A stretch of DNA of 64,000 nucleotides from Typhlomys cinereus (GCA_023101885.1 JALPQD010000115.1:2115953-2179952); one strand, 5' to 3'; numbered from the stretch's first letter, positions 22,031 through 33,802 are shown. Numbers and translations: made by a program. The notes: generated by a model from the letters alone, not told the origin.

Positions 22031-22585
22031 GTTGCTTCTCAACACAAATGCTCTGATGTGCATCAAAGCTTCTACAAGGTCAGAAAACAAATGAAGGTTC
22101 TCTCCACTATGACTTTTCTCATGATGAGTGAGCGTTTGCTTGTGACTCTGAAGCTTCCTAAGCTATCTTCACAAGCATTCACTTTTGCGTGGGAATTTAC
22201 AAGAACAAGAACATCACTACGTTTGATGTTCTTCTCACGACTTTCCACTGTACTGTTTCTGTTTTGATCATATAAGCTTGCAAGAGGCTTCAAACTCTTT
22301 CCAAACGAGTCACAGTGATGAACGAGGTTTGTGGCTACATGAGCCATTTCCCCCATGTTCTCACAGTCACAGCCTCTCTCATGAGCTCACATTCCCTTGC
22401 TGGTGAAGGCAATAAGATGTAAAGGTGTGTTCTGGTTATTCTCATATTTCCTCCTCTGCATATCATCTCTCCACTGTTTTTCTAAAGCAGAACATGGGTC
22501 ATCTCCTATGAAGAGATTAATTTTCACATACTCGAAATAAGCTTCTTCAGATCTCCCCTGTTGTGAAGTCTCAAAACTAGTATCC

Positions 22586-23424
22586 CTTAAAGAAGGAAAA
22601 AATAAAACTTATTCAAAGAACAATTAACAGAAGATGGAATGATTTATATAACTAACTGATTCATGTTGAAAATAGAGGAAATGGGATTAGTAATATACAA
22701 ATACAGCAAATGCATATACTTTTAAATTTTATGACAAATTTTTGCTATTGGCATTCTTATTGTACAGAGGAAGACATTGAGGAAAGTTTAATAACTACGA
22801 AAATCAAATATTTAGCAACTCAAGAGGAACCAATTTAAACCCAAGCAAGTGTGGTACAAATAAGAGTGAGGAAGATACCGGAAGAATCATGTAACAAACT
22901 CTTCACCTTAAAAGGACTTAGTTCCGTGTTTTTGCTTTGGATCCTGCAAATTGAATCTGTGGACTCACACATGCTCTGTCAATGGGCTGCACCTTCCGCT
23001 CCAAAAGGAACATTCCTGAGTCCAAATTCTTATTATCTTTTATCTGTGAGTCCTCACCAATCTCTCCATTGTCTCTATTTAACTGTGTGCAGAAATACTA
23101 ATTTATTTATATTTACAGTGAAACTAGTGTAGGTTCCATTATACATAGCCAAGAATAAACTTATGCCTATGATTTAGTTTGTTTATTCTTTGTTTAGGTG
23201 ATAAAAGTTTCATTACTTTCCTTACATTGGTGACAACATACCTGACAAAAGAAGAAGGGTTAATTTTAGTCCATAGTTTCAAGGGACATATAGTCCCTCA
23301 TAGCAGAGATGTCAGGGTGGTAGGCACATTAAGGAAATATAAGAAGGCACTCAGCTTACCTATTGAGGGTCTGGGGACAAGCCAAGCAAGTCTCAAAGTG
23401 CTCTGAGAGAGGAAAGGAAGGAAA
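22586..23424. other. Pseudogene intron, nothing else seen
   Basis: AT-rich sequence between the finger exon and the next SINE. No further exon or known transposon was recognised. Confidence 0.5.
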
Positions 23425-23440
23425 CAGGTCTGGAGTCTTT

Positions 23441-23482
23441 TTTATTATTATTATTATTTATTCAATTGTGAGTGTATGTGTG

Positions 23483-23532
<50 letters not shown>

Positions 23533-23740
23533 ACCACGGGCGAATTCGGGAACCACCATGGACCACCTCAACCTCCTCCTTGTTTACTCTGCCTCAGGAT
23601 TCTCAGGCTCCGCCCTATCAGGATCAGAAACGCAGGCCGCCCTGCTTCTGCCTGGCATCTATACATGGGGTCTAGGACCCGAACTCAGGACCTTCCGCCT
23701 GCAAAGCAGAGGCTTAACCCCTGAGCCACCTCTTCAGTCC
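23441..23740 (-). repeat. Young GC-rich SINE with TSD
   Basis: A full-length antisense copy with a long (TG)n tract and the 16-bp TSD caggtctggagtcttt at 23425-23440 and 23741-23756. Confidence 0.93.
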
Positions 23741-23977
23741 CAGGTCTGGAGTCTTTATGGTGGTTGGGGGTGTGGTTTGGCTGCCTGTTTCCACATGTGA
23801 TTCTCACTAATGCTGAGGGAGAGAATACCTACTTCTAATGTTATCAAGATGTGAGTCAGATATGAGGCTTTAAAGGCAGTTGTCAAACACTGAAAATAAA
23901 GTGAGGGTGCAGAGCAAGTAGGATGAGATGCTCAATATACTTTGTTATTAAAGAAACAGAAGTAAAAAAAATAATTA

Positions 23978-24120
23978 GAAGCAGGGCATGGCGGCCCGTG
24001 TCTGTAGTCCCAGAGTTACAAGGCAGAGGCACATAAATTAAGGCAACTTCGAGGCCACCCTGATCCACACAGGGAGGGCTACCAGAGAGATATGCTGTCT
24101 CCATGTAAAACAAAAACAAA
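23978..24120 (+). repeat. B1 SINE, diverged
   Basis: It reads gcagggcatggcggcccgtgtctgtagtcc and continues in B1 order to an A-rich tail. Confidence 0.8.
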
Positions 24121-24199
24121 TAATAATCGATTATATAAAATCAAACAATAATTACAAGTTGAAACATTCGATTAGCTGAATTATTAGAATATAGATCCT

Positions 24200-24390
24200 A
24201 TAGGCTGGTGAGATAGTTCAGCTGGTAAGGTGCCTGTTCACAGACCTGAGTTCAAACCTGCAGAAGCCACATGGTAGGAGCACAGAACTGATTTCTGAAG
24301 GTTGTCCTCTGACCTCACCTATGTGCCCTTCTCTGCCCTGACCCATATCTCTCAAACAGAATAAATATATTTTTATTTTAAAAGCTAAGT
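24200..24390 (+). repeat. B2 SINE
   Basis: It starts ggctggtgagatagttcagctgg and has gttcaaacctgcagaagccacatgg, then tctgaaggttgtcctctgacc. This matches the B2 family closely, which argues for a myomorph rodent. Confidence 0.85.
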
Positions 24391-24417
24391 TTGTGTGACC
24401 AAACGCTTTGGCAAAGT

Positions 24418-24418
<1 letters not shown>

Positions 24419-24457
<39 letters not shown>
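24419..24457. repeat. (CA)n microsatellite
   Basis: An uninterrupted CA run of about 19 units. Confidence 0.95.
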
Positions 24458-24459
<2 letters not shown>

Positions 24460-25057
24460 AATATAGATAAAATATGGAAAAGGATGTAAGAGAAACTAAA
24501 AACCCTTGTGTAATGCTCAGGAAATTATAGAATGCCAGCTAATCTAGAAAACAAACTGGTTACATTGAGTTATACTTGGGTCATACAATTAATTCACAAT
24601 GGAAAAGCAATCCCACTACTCTTATCTAAGCTCTCATTTCCTCTAAGAAGAATTCATGAATGTATCTCACTTCTATTTGGAGCATCTGGGAGACAGAAGT
24701 AGTGAAATGTATCTGTGCTACAGAATGTTCCAAAGCACTTGTAAGCAATGAAGTAGCAGGACACATGACAACATGAATTAATTTGAATAATAAGTTTTAA
24801 AAAGCAGAGTGCTGGGTATGCAGGGTGGCACATTCTGTCTTAAAGAGTCAGGCGAAGAGGAAGTTCTGCATAGGAATAAGTACTAAGAGAAATACGCACT
24901 CAGCTATACAAGGGGCCAATATGAACTCCACCCAAGCAGTTCTGAAGCTCCTAATGTAAACAATCAAGTCCCGAGCATGCCTTCAGAGTAGCCAGCCTTT
25001 CCTGGCCCAAGTGTAGGTCAGTGGTATCAGCTTCAGTGCTCTTGGCTCCCAACTCAC

Positions 25058-25149
25058 CTGGATAGTTAGGAACTGAGATTTCGCCATTTAACATACATGG
25101 CTCTTCTTGGTCCAAATGAAAGATAACTTCTGGTTTGGGAACTTGGCAT
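25058..25149 (-). pseudogene. KRAB-B exon of the ZNF pseudogene
   Basis: After a TTCTTAG acceptor the minus strand reads CQVPKPEVIFHLDQEEPCML, the typical KRAB B box, and ends at a good CAG|GTGAGT donor. The 92-nt exon has no stop in this frame. It lies about 190 bp downstream of the KRAB-A exon and 2.5 kb upstream of the finger exon, the normal order in a KRAB-ZNF gene. Confidence 0.88.
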
Positions 25150-25240
25150 CTAAGAACACAAAATAATAGAGGACTTGATCTGAAAATCCATATGATGAAA
25201 CAAATCATATGCTTTCCAGAAAAGCTCACTGGGAACAGAG

Positions 25241-25242
<2 letters not shown>

Positions 25243-25272
<30 letters not shown>
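25243..25272. repeat. (TG)n microsatellite
   Basis: A short pure TG run between the two KRAB exons. Confidence 0.93.
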
Positions 25273-25275
<3 letters not shown>

Positions 25276-25336
25276 GGGGGGAAGAAAATCCAGAAGCCTA
25301 GGTACACTCTGTTTCACACCTGCAGGGTGAATTCGC

Positions 25337-25462
25337 CCACTGAGATCAAGTTGAAATAGTTGTCCAGCGTTACGTGTTTGTGCAGCCGTTTCTGGGCAAG
25401 TTCTCGCTGCTGCCATTCTTCCTGCTGAAGGTCGCTGTTACGTCTTGGAAGGACACTGATCG
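25337..25462 (-). pseudogene. KRAB-A exon of the ZNF pseudogene, frameshifted
   Basis: A TTTTCACAG acceptor opens a 126-nt exon coding SFQDVTATFSR and, after losing one base, QQRELAQKRLHKHVTLDNYF then NLISVG. KRAB-A exons are normally 127 nt, so a single deleted G in the FSREEW segment explains the shift. That segment is central to TRIM28 recruitment in active KRAB domains. The 3' end reads GTGG|GCGAAT where a GTGAGT donor is usual, so splicing was probably weakened as well. Confidence 0.9.
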
Positions 25463-25529
25463 CTGTGAAAATAAATTCCTGCTCAACCTAAAGGATTGGG
25501 AACAAGATACTCAGAACCCTCTTTTAAAA

Positions 25530-25645
25530 AAAATATTTTATTTATCTTAAAAAACAGAGCATGTGCTCAGGCACTGTGCATGTGGAGGCCAGAGAACAAC
25601 TTTCAGAAGTCAGTTCTTTTCTTTCACCATATGGGCTACTGGGCC
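25530..25645 (-). repeat. B2-like SINE fragment (antisense)
   Basis: The segment gcatgtggaggccagagaacaac, then cagaagtcagttctt and caccatatgggc, matches old B2-like sequence read backwards. Confidence 0.6.
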
Positions 25646-26374
25646 ACAGAATTTCACAATATATAATTTTCCTTTAATCAACTATATTTTAAGGGAAAAT
25701 CATATTAAAATTATCATTCTGGTGCTTCTGTGTTATCTGTAATATTTGTTTTTAATTTGTGTGCTGAAATAAGCTATGTATATATGGATTCTTCACACTA
25801 AAATAAGTGTGTATGGTAGTATATGGACAGACATATAGACCAATGGAATACAAGTGAGAACCCACAAATAAATCTTCACATGTATCATTTTTCCATGCTT
25901 TCGTTCTGATGTCACTTGTTTCCCTAGCTTCAGGGTAACTGATTTCTCTGAGTCTTCATTCTGCTGTTAAAATCATTTAGTTATGTCTTGTATTTTTCAA
26001 CTGGATTCTTATTTTTTCCTTTCAGGAATAAATTCAGGATTTCATGCATACTAGACCTTGGCTCTTTTGTATATCTTTGTTTCCTCACTAATACTTTCTA
26101 TATTTCCACTTGTTTTGAGAATGTTTACGATTGCTAGCTGGAATCTCTAGCACTTATTTGTTCACATTTATCCATCCTGGCCTGGGTATGTAGATTGGCA
26201 GTAGGATGCTTGACTGGCCATGAACCCTGAGTTTTCAACCCCAGCACTAGCGCTACCCCTGCAAAAAGTTATGGAAATTGATTCTACATAGTTTGAGAAA
26301 AGAGAAGGGAATTTTCTCCAATTAAGTCTATGAGACTAATAAGCTCTGACACAAGTTAGCCTAGAAGAGAAATA
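25646..26374. other. Intergenic or intronic, AT-rich
   Basis: No exon was recognised. A weak ID-type fragment (ccatgaaccctgagttttcaaccccagcac) lies near 26218-26250. Confidence 0.5.
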
Positions 26375-26390
26375 GAAAAATAAAAACACA

Positions 26391-26666
26391 CGGGGCTGGA
26401 GAGATGGCTCAGGGGTTAAGCCTCTGCCTTGCAGGCAGAAAGTCCTAAGTTCGGATCCTAGACTCCATGTGTAGATGCCGGGCGGAAGCGGGGCGGCCTG
26501 CATTTCTGGTCCTGGTAGGACGGAGCCTGTGAATCCCGGGGCAGAGTAAACAAGGGCAGTCCATGGTGGTTCCTGAATTCGCTCGTGGTTCTACACACAC
26601 ACGTGCGCACACACGCACACATGCACAATTGAATAAATAATAAATAAATAAATAAAAATTAAAAAA
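26391..26666 (+). repeat. Young GC-rich SINE with TSD
   Basis: A full-length sense copy. The A-box-like tggctcagggg and B-box-like gttcggatcc are intact, and the tail is ttgaataaataataaata. The TSD gaaaaataaaaacaca is at 26375-26390 and 26667-26682. Confidence 0.93.
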
Positions 26667-26859
26667 GAAAAATAAAAACACAAATTACAGTCTTGAACAA
26701 AATAATTAATACAGAGGAATCTATTCAAATTAATTTTATGAGACCTTTGTTATTCTGATATCAAAATCAAAAACACAGGACAGAGAAAGAGAGAAAAATA
26801 TGATGTGAAAATCTTTAATGTAGTATTGGTAAATATAGACATAAAAATAAACAGATGTG

Positions 26860-27078
26860 GGCTGGAGCTAGAGGTAAGTGGGTACAGTGCATGTATGTCT
26901 ACCATATTGAGTCCTAGGCTCAACTCCACCACTGCATATAACCAGGCATGAATTCTCAGAACTCTGGAAATGCAGACAGGAGGATCAAAAGTTCAGAAGC
27001 TCAGAGTAGGCTACATAAGACCCTATCTCAAAAAAAAAAAAAAAAAAAAAAGAAAGAAAGAAAGAAAGAAAGAAAAAG
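26860..27078 (+). repeat. ID plus B1 composite SINE
   Basis: A worn tRNA-like head is joined to a B1-like end (ggaggatcaaaagttcag... ccctatctcaaaaa) and a long A tail with (GAAA)n. Confidence 0.7.
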
Positions 27079-27119
27079 AAACCCACATAAACAAAAACTA
27101 CAGATGCAAAGTAGGATTT

Positions 27120-27300
27120 TGTCATGGTTAATATGAGTCCCCCCCCCCCCCGCTCATCCTCAGCTGATGTTATTGTTTGGGATGCCTGGAACTTCTGCCA
27201 CCTACCATGTCTTTTCCATCATAATGGACTATATCTCCCCTCTGGAACAATGAACTAAATACATCTCCCTTTCTCTCTAAAATTGTGTGTGATGAATAAT
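27120..27300 (+). repeat. MaLR/ERVL-type LTR fragment
   Basis: The stretch ccatcataatggactatatctcccctctggaa, followed by an aactaaat polyadenylation-like region, resembles the 3' parts at 40.35 and 41.55 kb. Confidence 0.5.
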
Positions 27301-27390
27301 TACAACAGGTTTACTAAAAAAAAAGAGGAAAATGTGGGTTCAGTATTCAAAAACCAGGCAATGGATTCTACTATAAAAATAAATAAATCA

Positions 27391-27588
27391 GGGCTGGAGA
27401 GAGGATCAGGGGTTAAGACTCTGCCTCATAAGCACAAGGTCCTGCATTTGGATTCCAGGTCCCATGTAAAAACACCAGGCGGAAATGGTAGCAGCCTGCA
27501 CTTCCAGCTCTGGAGGGCAGAACCTGGGAAGTCCCAGAGCAAAGCAAGAAGGAAGTAGAAGCAATCCAGAATGATTTCCAAGGTTACC
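27391..27588 (+). repeat. Older SINE, left part (split by MaLR)
   Basis: A sense copy from agggctggagagaggatcagg to ccaaggttacc. The remainder resumes at 29784 after the MaLR insertion. Confidence 0.88.
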
Positions 27589-29783
27589 TGTAATGGTTAC
27601 TCTTAGCTATTGCTGTGAGAGTGCAACCAAAGTCAAACAACTTAAGGGAGAAAGGGAGATTTATTCAGTTTACCGTTCCAGAGAGGAGACACAGTCTTTC
27701 AAAGCAGAGGTGGCATGGCTGGCTGGCCAAAGCTGGAGGAGGCTATGTCACTGCAGACATCTTGGAGGCTGAGAGCTGCAAGACTGCTTGCTGCAAAGGC
27801 AGAATTCTCCTATAGGTAGGGTGGGACTAATCTACTTCAAGACAAGACCCACCCTTTGTGACCTACCTTCCTCCAGCAAGGCCCACTTCTCAAAGGTGCC
27901 ATTACTTTCCCAACACATGAGACTGTGGGGGACACATTTCAAACCATGACAATCCCCACAGGCTCATTGCCATCTCGTTATGCAAACCATACTCAGTCCA
28001 ACTTTAAAAGTCTTCATAGACTGTATCAGTAAGTCCCAGTACAGTCCAAAGCCTAAAGCTTCCTGTAAAATCAAAAGACAAATTACATACTTCCAACATA
28101 CAGTGGCACAGAATAAACATTCCCATTTCAAAAGGAAGGAACAGGGTGGGGGGGATATCCAGGAAAGATCAGTCCATAACAAAACCGAAAACCAGTAGGA
28201 CAAACTCCAAATCCCATAGCTCCATGTCAGACAGGTGAGCCTCTCGTTGAAATCATCTCAGTTTCAAAGGGCTTCCATTCCACCCCTCCAACGCAGTTGC
28301 CCTTAGAACACATCACTCTCTTGAATTAACTCCTTCCAGGGTATATGGCTGTCCTTGGGAGATGTCCCATATTGTCTCTGGCATCTCTAACATCTTTATT
28401 TCTTAATAGCAAACCAAGCTTTAACTCTACAGCACAAACTGCCCTTCTTGGGCCTGTAAACTTCAGACTTTCTGCCACATGCTGCCTGGCTTCCATCATT
28501 TTTTGAAATCTTGGAGGAGGACTCCACGATCTCCTCCCTCTTGCATCACTGATGCTTCTAAAACCAGAACCACATGGATGACTTTGTGAAGACTAGCCCT
28601 CTTGAATCACAGCTGATTTCGCTTCGCTCTGCTGACCATGGGAAAAAGCTCTTTCACACCTGGACAGTTGCTTTATGGAAGAAGTGGACCCTTGCTTTGG
28701 AACTCTACCTTTTAGCTCATTTCTTCCAAAAGGATTTGCATTCTTATGGGTGGGAGCCTTCTCTGAGGATCTTGTCCTCAAGCTAGGGCCTCTCCTATTA
28801 TCCAAATTGAGAGGAGGCTTTGATTTATAAATGGAGCTAATCTCTTTAACAGCCATTTTGTTCTCTGTTCTTCCTGGTTTAACTTTTTAAGTTTGCCATT
28901 GCATTTTTTGTCATCGATCTTACAGTTTTTGCTTCTTCCTGCCTGATTACTCTTTTTTATAACTCTGAAGACAACTAAAAAGTAGCCATATTACATCATC
29001 AAGACTACATTGCCTCTACTAAGCACTCCAGTTTAATTTCAGGCAAGCTTTCAGGACGAGGGCAAAATTTCACTAAACTCTCCACCAACACATGGCTCCA
29101 TGTGTCACTAGTCCAGTTGCAAACACAGTCTCTGTTCCCCTCTGGACCATGACAAGCTGGGCTTCCACTGCCTGCATCTCTCACAGCATTGCTTTCTTTG
29201 GAGCTCTCATGAGAAAGGCCCATTTAGCCCCATTGCCAAGATGCAAAGACTTTCCCAGCACAAAATCCCAAACTTCTCCATGTTTCTCCCAACAAACAGT
29301 TCCATTAAGGCACATCAGCCACATCACAGTATTGGCCACACTGCTAGGACCAACTTCTCTCAACTTTACAAACAGCTTCAAGGTGTGGTATCAGATGCTC
29401 TTAATCTTACAGCACTCCACTCCTGGCACTAATTTCTGTAATGGTTACTCTTAACTATTGCTGTGAGAAAGCACCCAAAATCAAGCAACTTAAGGGAGAA
29501 AGGGAGATTTATTTAGCTTATGGTTCCAGAGGGGAGATTCAGTTCTTTCAAAGCAGTGGTGGCATGGCTGGCTGGACAAAAGAGGCTATGTCACTGCAGA
29601 CATCTTGGAGAATGAGAGCTGCAAGACTGCTTGCTGCAAAGGCATACTTCTCGTAAAGGTAGGGTGGGACAGTTCACTTCAAGACCCACCCTTTGTGATC
29701 ACCTTCCTCCAGCAAGGCTCCACTTCTTAAAGGTACCATGACCTTCCCACGGGACTATGGGGAACACATTTTAAACCATAACA
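27589..29783 (-). mobile_element. MaLR retrotransposon with two LTRs
   Basis: Two similar LTRs (27589-27951, 363 bp; 29437-29783, 347 bp) bound a 1.5-kb interior with no ORF of note. The LTRs start TGTAATGGTTACTCTTA and end CCATGACA or CCATAACA. The likely 5-bp TSD is ttacc (27584-27588) and tcacc (29784-29788). On the minus strand the sequence next to the right-hand LTR reads TAGTGCCAGGAGTGGAG, like the leucine-tRNA primer site of ERVL/MaLR elements, so the element runs right to left. It inserted into an older SINE whose two halves flank it. Confidence 0.88.
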
Positions 29784-29890
29784 TCACCCCTTGGTCCTCC
29801 ACAGGGACAGAGTGCCCTCTGATACACACACACAAAAATAAATAAATAAATAAATAAGTAAACAAACAAACAAATAAATAAATAAAATGA
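29784..29890 (+). repeat. Older SINE, right part (split by MaLR)
   Basis: The body resumes with tcaccccttggtcctccacaggg and continues to a (CA)n tract and an (AAAT)n tail. Confidence 0.88.
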
Positions 29891-30426
29891 TCATGTTAGT
29901 TCTTTCTTGTCTCTGAGGGTGGTTTGCAGGCAAACAACACTGTTATTCTTTGGGAATCTGAGAGAATGCAGACTCTTCTGTTCTATGACACAATGTGAAC
30001 TCATCATATGCAAGCCAAGTGTGAGAAGCACTGCTCTACTGCAGGAGAATTCCTAGTAGTGCACTGTGACAGAGTGGATAGGATGGCTGTGGAAAATGCT
30101 TCTGTCATCACCCATCAAAAGATTGATGAAAACCTTTCTCAGACATCTAGAGTCAGGAAATCAGTATCAATGATAAAATAAATAATTCGCTAATAATATG
30201 TGTTTAATTTCCATTATTAAGTCTGTCAGGAGGAGATGAGACAACTTTATAGTCATAGTCTATAATCATGTAACTCACATGTATCAATATTCTAATTTAT
30301 CTTGGAGTTCATAGGCTCTTCTTCATGCCTGATGTCTGTTTTCATTTATCGTCATGAAGTGTCAGACAGCTAAATTCCACTATGGAAATAAAAGAGCAAT
30401 AAACAGATAAACAAATAGGAACTCAC
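29891..30426. other. No feature recognised
   Basis: Mixed unique sequence without recognisable exon or transposon. Confidence 0.5.
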
Positions 30427-30470
30427 TAGAGACTTGTACATTTGTGCTCTTCTGGGGAAGGGTCAGAGAT
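30427..30470 (-). other. Exon-like block with good splice signals
   Basis: On the minus strand a pyrimidine-rich TTTTCTTTCAG acceptor is followed by 44 nt (open, coding ISDPSPEEHKCTSL in one frame) and a TCTA|GTGAGT donor. It lies upstream of the KRAB-ZNF pseudogene in the same sense and could be one of its 5' exons. The match to splice consensus may be chance. Confidence 0.3.
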
Positions 30471-30596
30471 CTGAAAGAAAACAGATATGCAGAGGGACAG
30501 ATGAGAACAGAGGTGTGTGGCATCACGCATGGACACATACATCGTGTGGTACACACCAAAAACTATGTCTAGAACTATGTCACTAAAAAAATTATC

Positions 30597-30830
30597 CTGG
30601 GCTGAACCTGAGTTCAGATCCCCAGATCCCATGTAAAAATGCCAAGCAGATATGGTGGCAAATTTTAATTCTAGCCCTGAAAGGCAGAGCCTGGGAAACC
30701 CCAGAGCAAAGTAACAAGGAGATAGAACAATCTGGGATGATTCCAGATGTCACTCTTGGGCCTCCACAGATGGGCAGACATGCTTAAGTGACCTCTGGTA
30801 CACACAACAACGACAACAACAATTCCATAT
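30597..30830 (+). repeat. Older SINE, head truncated
   Basis: A sense fragment from the B-box region (gagttcagatcc) to a worn CA/ACAACG tail. Confidence 0.75.
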
Positions 30831-30902
30831 TGTACAAAGCTTGAAGACCGTTTTATCACAACATGCAATTTATAGCTGTGTTTCATAAAATCAAAATCTG
30901 TA

Positions 30903-31050
30903 GTAGGATATAGTGGCTCACTTCTGTGATCCTGGCACCTGGAGGCACAAGCAGGACAGTCAATGTCCAGGCCTGGCTCACAGAGTGATGACCACGTCAA
31001 CCACAACATAGTAAGATACTGTCTCAGAAATAAATAAATACAAGTAAATA
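30903..31050 (+). repeat. B1-like SINE, diverged
   Basis: The stretch atatagtggctcacttctgtgatcctggcacc continues in B1 order to a ctgtctcagaaataaataaat tail. Confidence 0.65.
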
Positions 31051-31609
31051 AAATCAGAAGAAAAACAGGCTAATATACCAAAATAAAGGGCTACACCAAA
31101 AGTAAGATTTCATTTTCATTTCTGTTCATCTGTTGGTCAACATTGTATAAAAGGATTTAGTTTGCCATGTCTTTTTAAAAGCCTCCTTTGTTTACATTTA
31201 TTTATTTGTTTGTTTGTTTATTTGTTTATTTATTTATATATTTGTGAGTGTGTCTCAGAGGTTGCTGTGTGTGTTAACTTTAGAAATTAACTTTTTGGAT
31301 GTACGACAAGATATTTCTAAATCATTGAAATGTGAAACAAAACTTAGGATACCTAGAGAAAGGCTTGTGAGACTGTCGTTCTCTTTTTCAAGATTTCAAC
31401 TGGCACACTTAGTGTGCTGCTTTAGAAACTATGCCTTATTGGTAAAACCTATTCTATTAATTTAAAAGTAGAATTGCTAACATATTTTATAAGCTACTCT
31501 AATACTCAGAAATAACTCTGATATTACTTGGAATGCAAATGTCAGTTTCTAGTTATCTGTTTTAAGATTACTGAGATAAAGAAATTTTTGTGGTAAAATT
31601 TAAACCTCA

Positions 31610-31745
31610 TTTTTTAAAAATTTAATTAATTTATTTACAAACATACTGAGTATTCATCCCAGCTTTTCTCCCTCCTCCCTCTCTCGCTCCCATCCCCTCC
31701 CTTCTCTTCACCATTCCCTTCTCTCTCTCTCATTTAAACCTCATT
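31610..31745 (-). mobile_element. L1 3'-end fragment (antisense)
   Basis: An AT-rich stretch (ttaattaatttatttac) followed by a long CT-rich block (ctccctcctccctctctcgctccc) looks like the complement of an L1 polypurine-rich tail. Confidence 0.5.
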
Positions 31746-31929
31746 ATTTTATTTCTAATTCCTTCATATGGCCATGTCAAATGCCTAACATAGTCATTCA
31801 AAGTTCCTAAGCAAGATTAATATACATTATTCACTTAATTCAACTATGTGCCTGACACTTAACCTGCCTTTTACTGACATTCTTCAGAGTCTGTCCCTGT
31901 CAATCACATAATTTCTAATTTAAATAAGA

Positions 31930-32203
31930 TTTTTTTTTTTTTGGTGTGTGTGTGTGTATGTATCAAAAGAGCATTCATTGTGTGTCCCTGTAGAGGCTCA
32001 AAGGTGACTTCAGGAATTGTCCTGGACTGCTCCTATCTTCTTTTTGCTTTGCTCTGGGATTTCCCAGACTCCCCTTTCCAGAGCCAGAAGTACAGGCAGC
32101 TGCCATTTCTGCCTGGTGTTTTTTACGTAGGATCTGGGATCTGAACTCGGGTCTTTCCGCTTTGAAGGCAGAATCATAAACCCTGAGCCATCTCTCCGTC
32201 CCG
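31930..32203 (-). repeat. Older tRNA-headed SINE
   Basis: An antisense copy from a T-run and (TG)n tract to catctctccgtccc. Confidence 0.82.
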
Positions 32204-32728
32204 TCATTTCATTTTGAGGGTTCCCCAATCACTTAAATTTTCAAGTTTTTCTGCTAATTTACTTAATGCCAATGTAATTCTGAAGCACCTCCCAAGAAAG
32301 AAGGAAATTTTGTTTACATAATTTGCTGTTGTTGAACAGTTTTAAAGTTGCATATGTGATACTGCAGTCCTGAATACATTACACAAATCTCCTAAAAATT
32401 ATTATTATGCCTGAGAAAAAATTAATAGCAATTCTATGATTATCCTAATATTTAACTCATATTCAGAATTCCTCCATTATCCTCAAAGCTCATGCATTTT
32501 GCTTGGACGCAGGTTCAACTCAAGGTGGGCTGCTACTATGTCACTTTACACTGGGCTCCATCTGCTCCAATATTTTTTCTTGTTATTTAAAATTTATTTC
32601 TACTTTGAAATTTTATATTAGATATATTCCTGCTAATTATACCTTTCCAATATAATCACAAATTTTTGGTTAATGTGTTAATTTATTGTAGAAAATCCTA
32701 CATAAAGTTCATAAACAGCAGGTCTATG

Positions 32729-32973
32729 TTTGTTTATTATTATTTATTCAATTGTGCATGTATGGTGTGTGCGTGTGTGTGCATGTATATGTGTGTGTGT
32801 GTAGAACCATGGACGAATTCGGGAACCACCATGGACGTCTCCACCTCCTCCTTGTTTACTCTGCCCCGGGATTCACAGGCTCTGCCCTACCAGGACCAGA
32901 AACGCAGGCCGCCCCCGCTTCCACCCGGCATCTATATGTGGGGTCTAGGATCCGAACTCAGGACCTTCCGCCT
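32729..32973 (-). repeat. Young SINE, 5' truncated, with TSD
   Basis: The copy breaks off at ccttccgcct, so the tRNA-like head with the A box is absent. A perfect 15-bp TSD aacagcaggtctatg lies at 32714-32728 and 32974-32988. The truncation therefore happened during insertion, not by later deletion. Confidence 0.93.
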
Positions 32974-33117
32974 AACAGCAGGTCTATGGCTTGGTGTATT
33001 TTTCTTGTTTTCTACATCCACTGGCCTGCCACTCTGATGAAGACATTTCTAGAACTTTTAGAAAATGGTAGGAAATCACATTATTATTTTGAAACTTGAA
33101 AACAAAGAACACAAAAA

Positions 33118-33236
33118 GTAAAGTCGTGTCTTTTTCCTTTCCATTCCTTTTAGTTTTCTTTCCTTCCCTTTTTCTTTTCCCTTCCTTTTTTCCTTTTTTT
33201 TTCTTTCCTTTGTTTTTTTTTTTTTTTTTTTTCCTT
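33118..33236. repeat. Polypyrimidine tract
   Basis: About 120 bp of nearly pure C/T on the plus strand. Confidence 0.85.
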
Positions 33237-33536
33237 TCTGAAGTCTTTCACATACATACATGGCTAGGATTTAGGGTAACCTACATTTGTAGGGTAACCT
33301 ACATTATGTATTTAATACAGTTTAAATACAGATAGGGTAGACATGGAATATGATCATTTTTTCACCCCAGTGAAATATCGTGGAAACGATCATCACCTCA
33401 CCAAGATGCCACAATGAGACCTGAGAAATAGTTTTGTCTAAAACCAATAACACCAACAGGCCAATGCCAGGTATAGTCAATCAAGTGATTTCTCCACACT
33501 GTGCTTGCACCAGCCTACAAAAGCTTAGTACTGAGG

Positions 33537-33802
33537 GGCTGGAGAGATGGGTCAGGGGTGAAGCCTCTGCCTCACAAGCAGAAGGACTCGAGTTTGGATC
33601 CCAGATCCCACATGGAAATGGCCGTGGTCTGAAGGGAGCCTGGGTGACCTGAGCAAAGTAATAAGAAGGTTAAAACAATGCAGGATGATTCCCAAAGTCA
33701 CCCTTGGGCCTTCACAGATACACACAGTGCCTCTGACACACATACACACACCAAAATAAAATAAAATAAAATAAAATAAAATAAAATAAAATAAAATAAA
33801 GC
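33537..33802 (+). repeat. Older tRNA-headed SINE with (AAAAT)n tail
   Basis: A sense copy from ggggctggagagatgggtcagg to a tail of about ten aaaat units at 33755-33798. Confidence 0.85.

Noticed and set aside
21755..22267. 170-codon plus ORF with AHVRC repeats
   Set aside because: It is produced by the 15-bp minisatellite within the antisense of the zinc-finger pseudogene; no start context or homology supports a gene.
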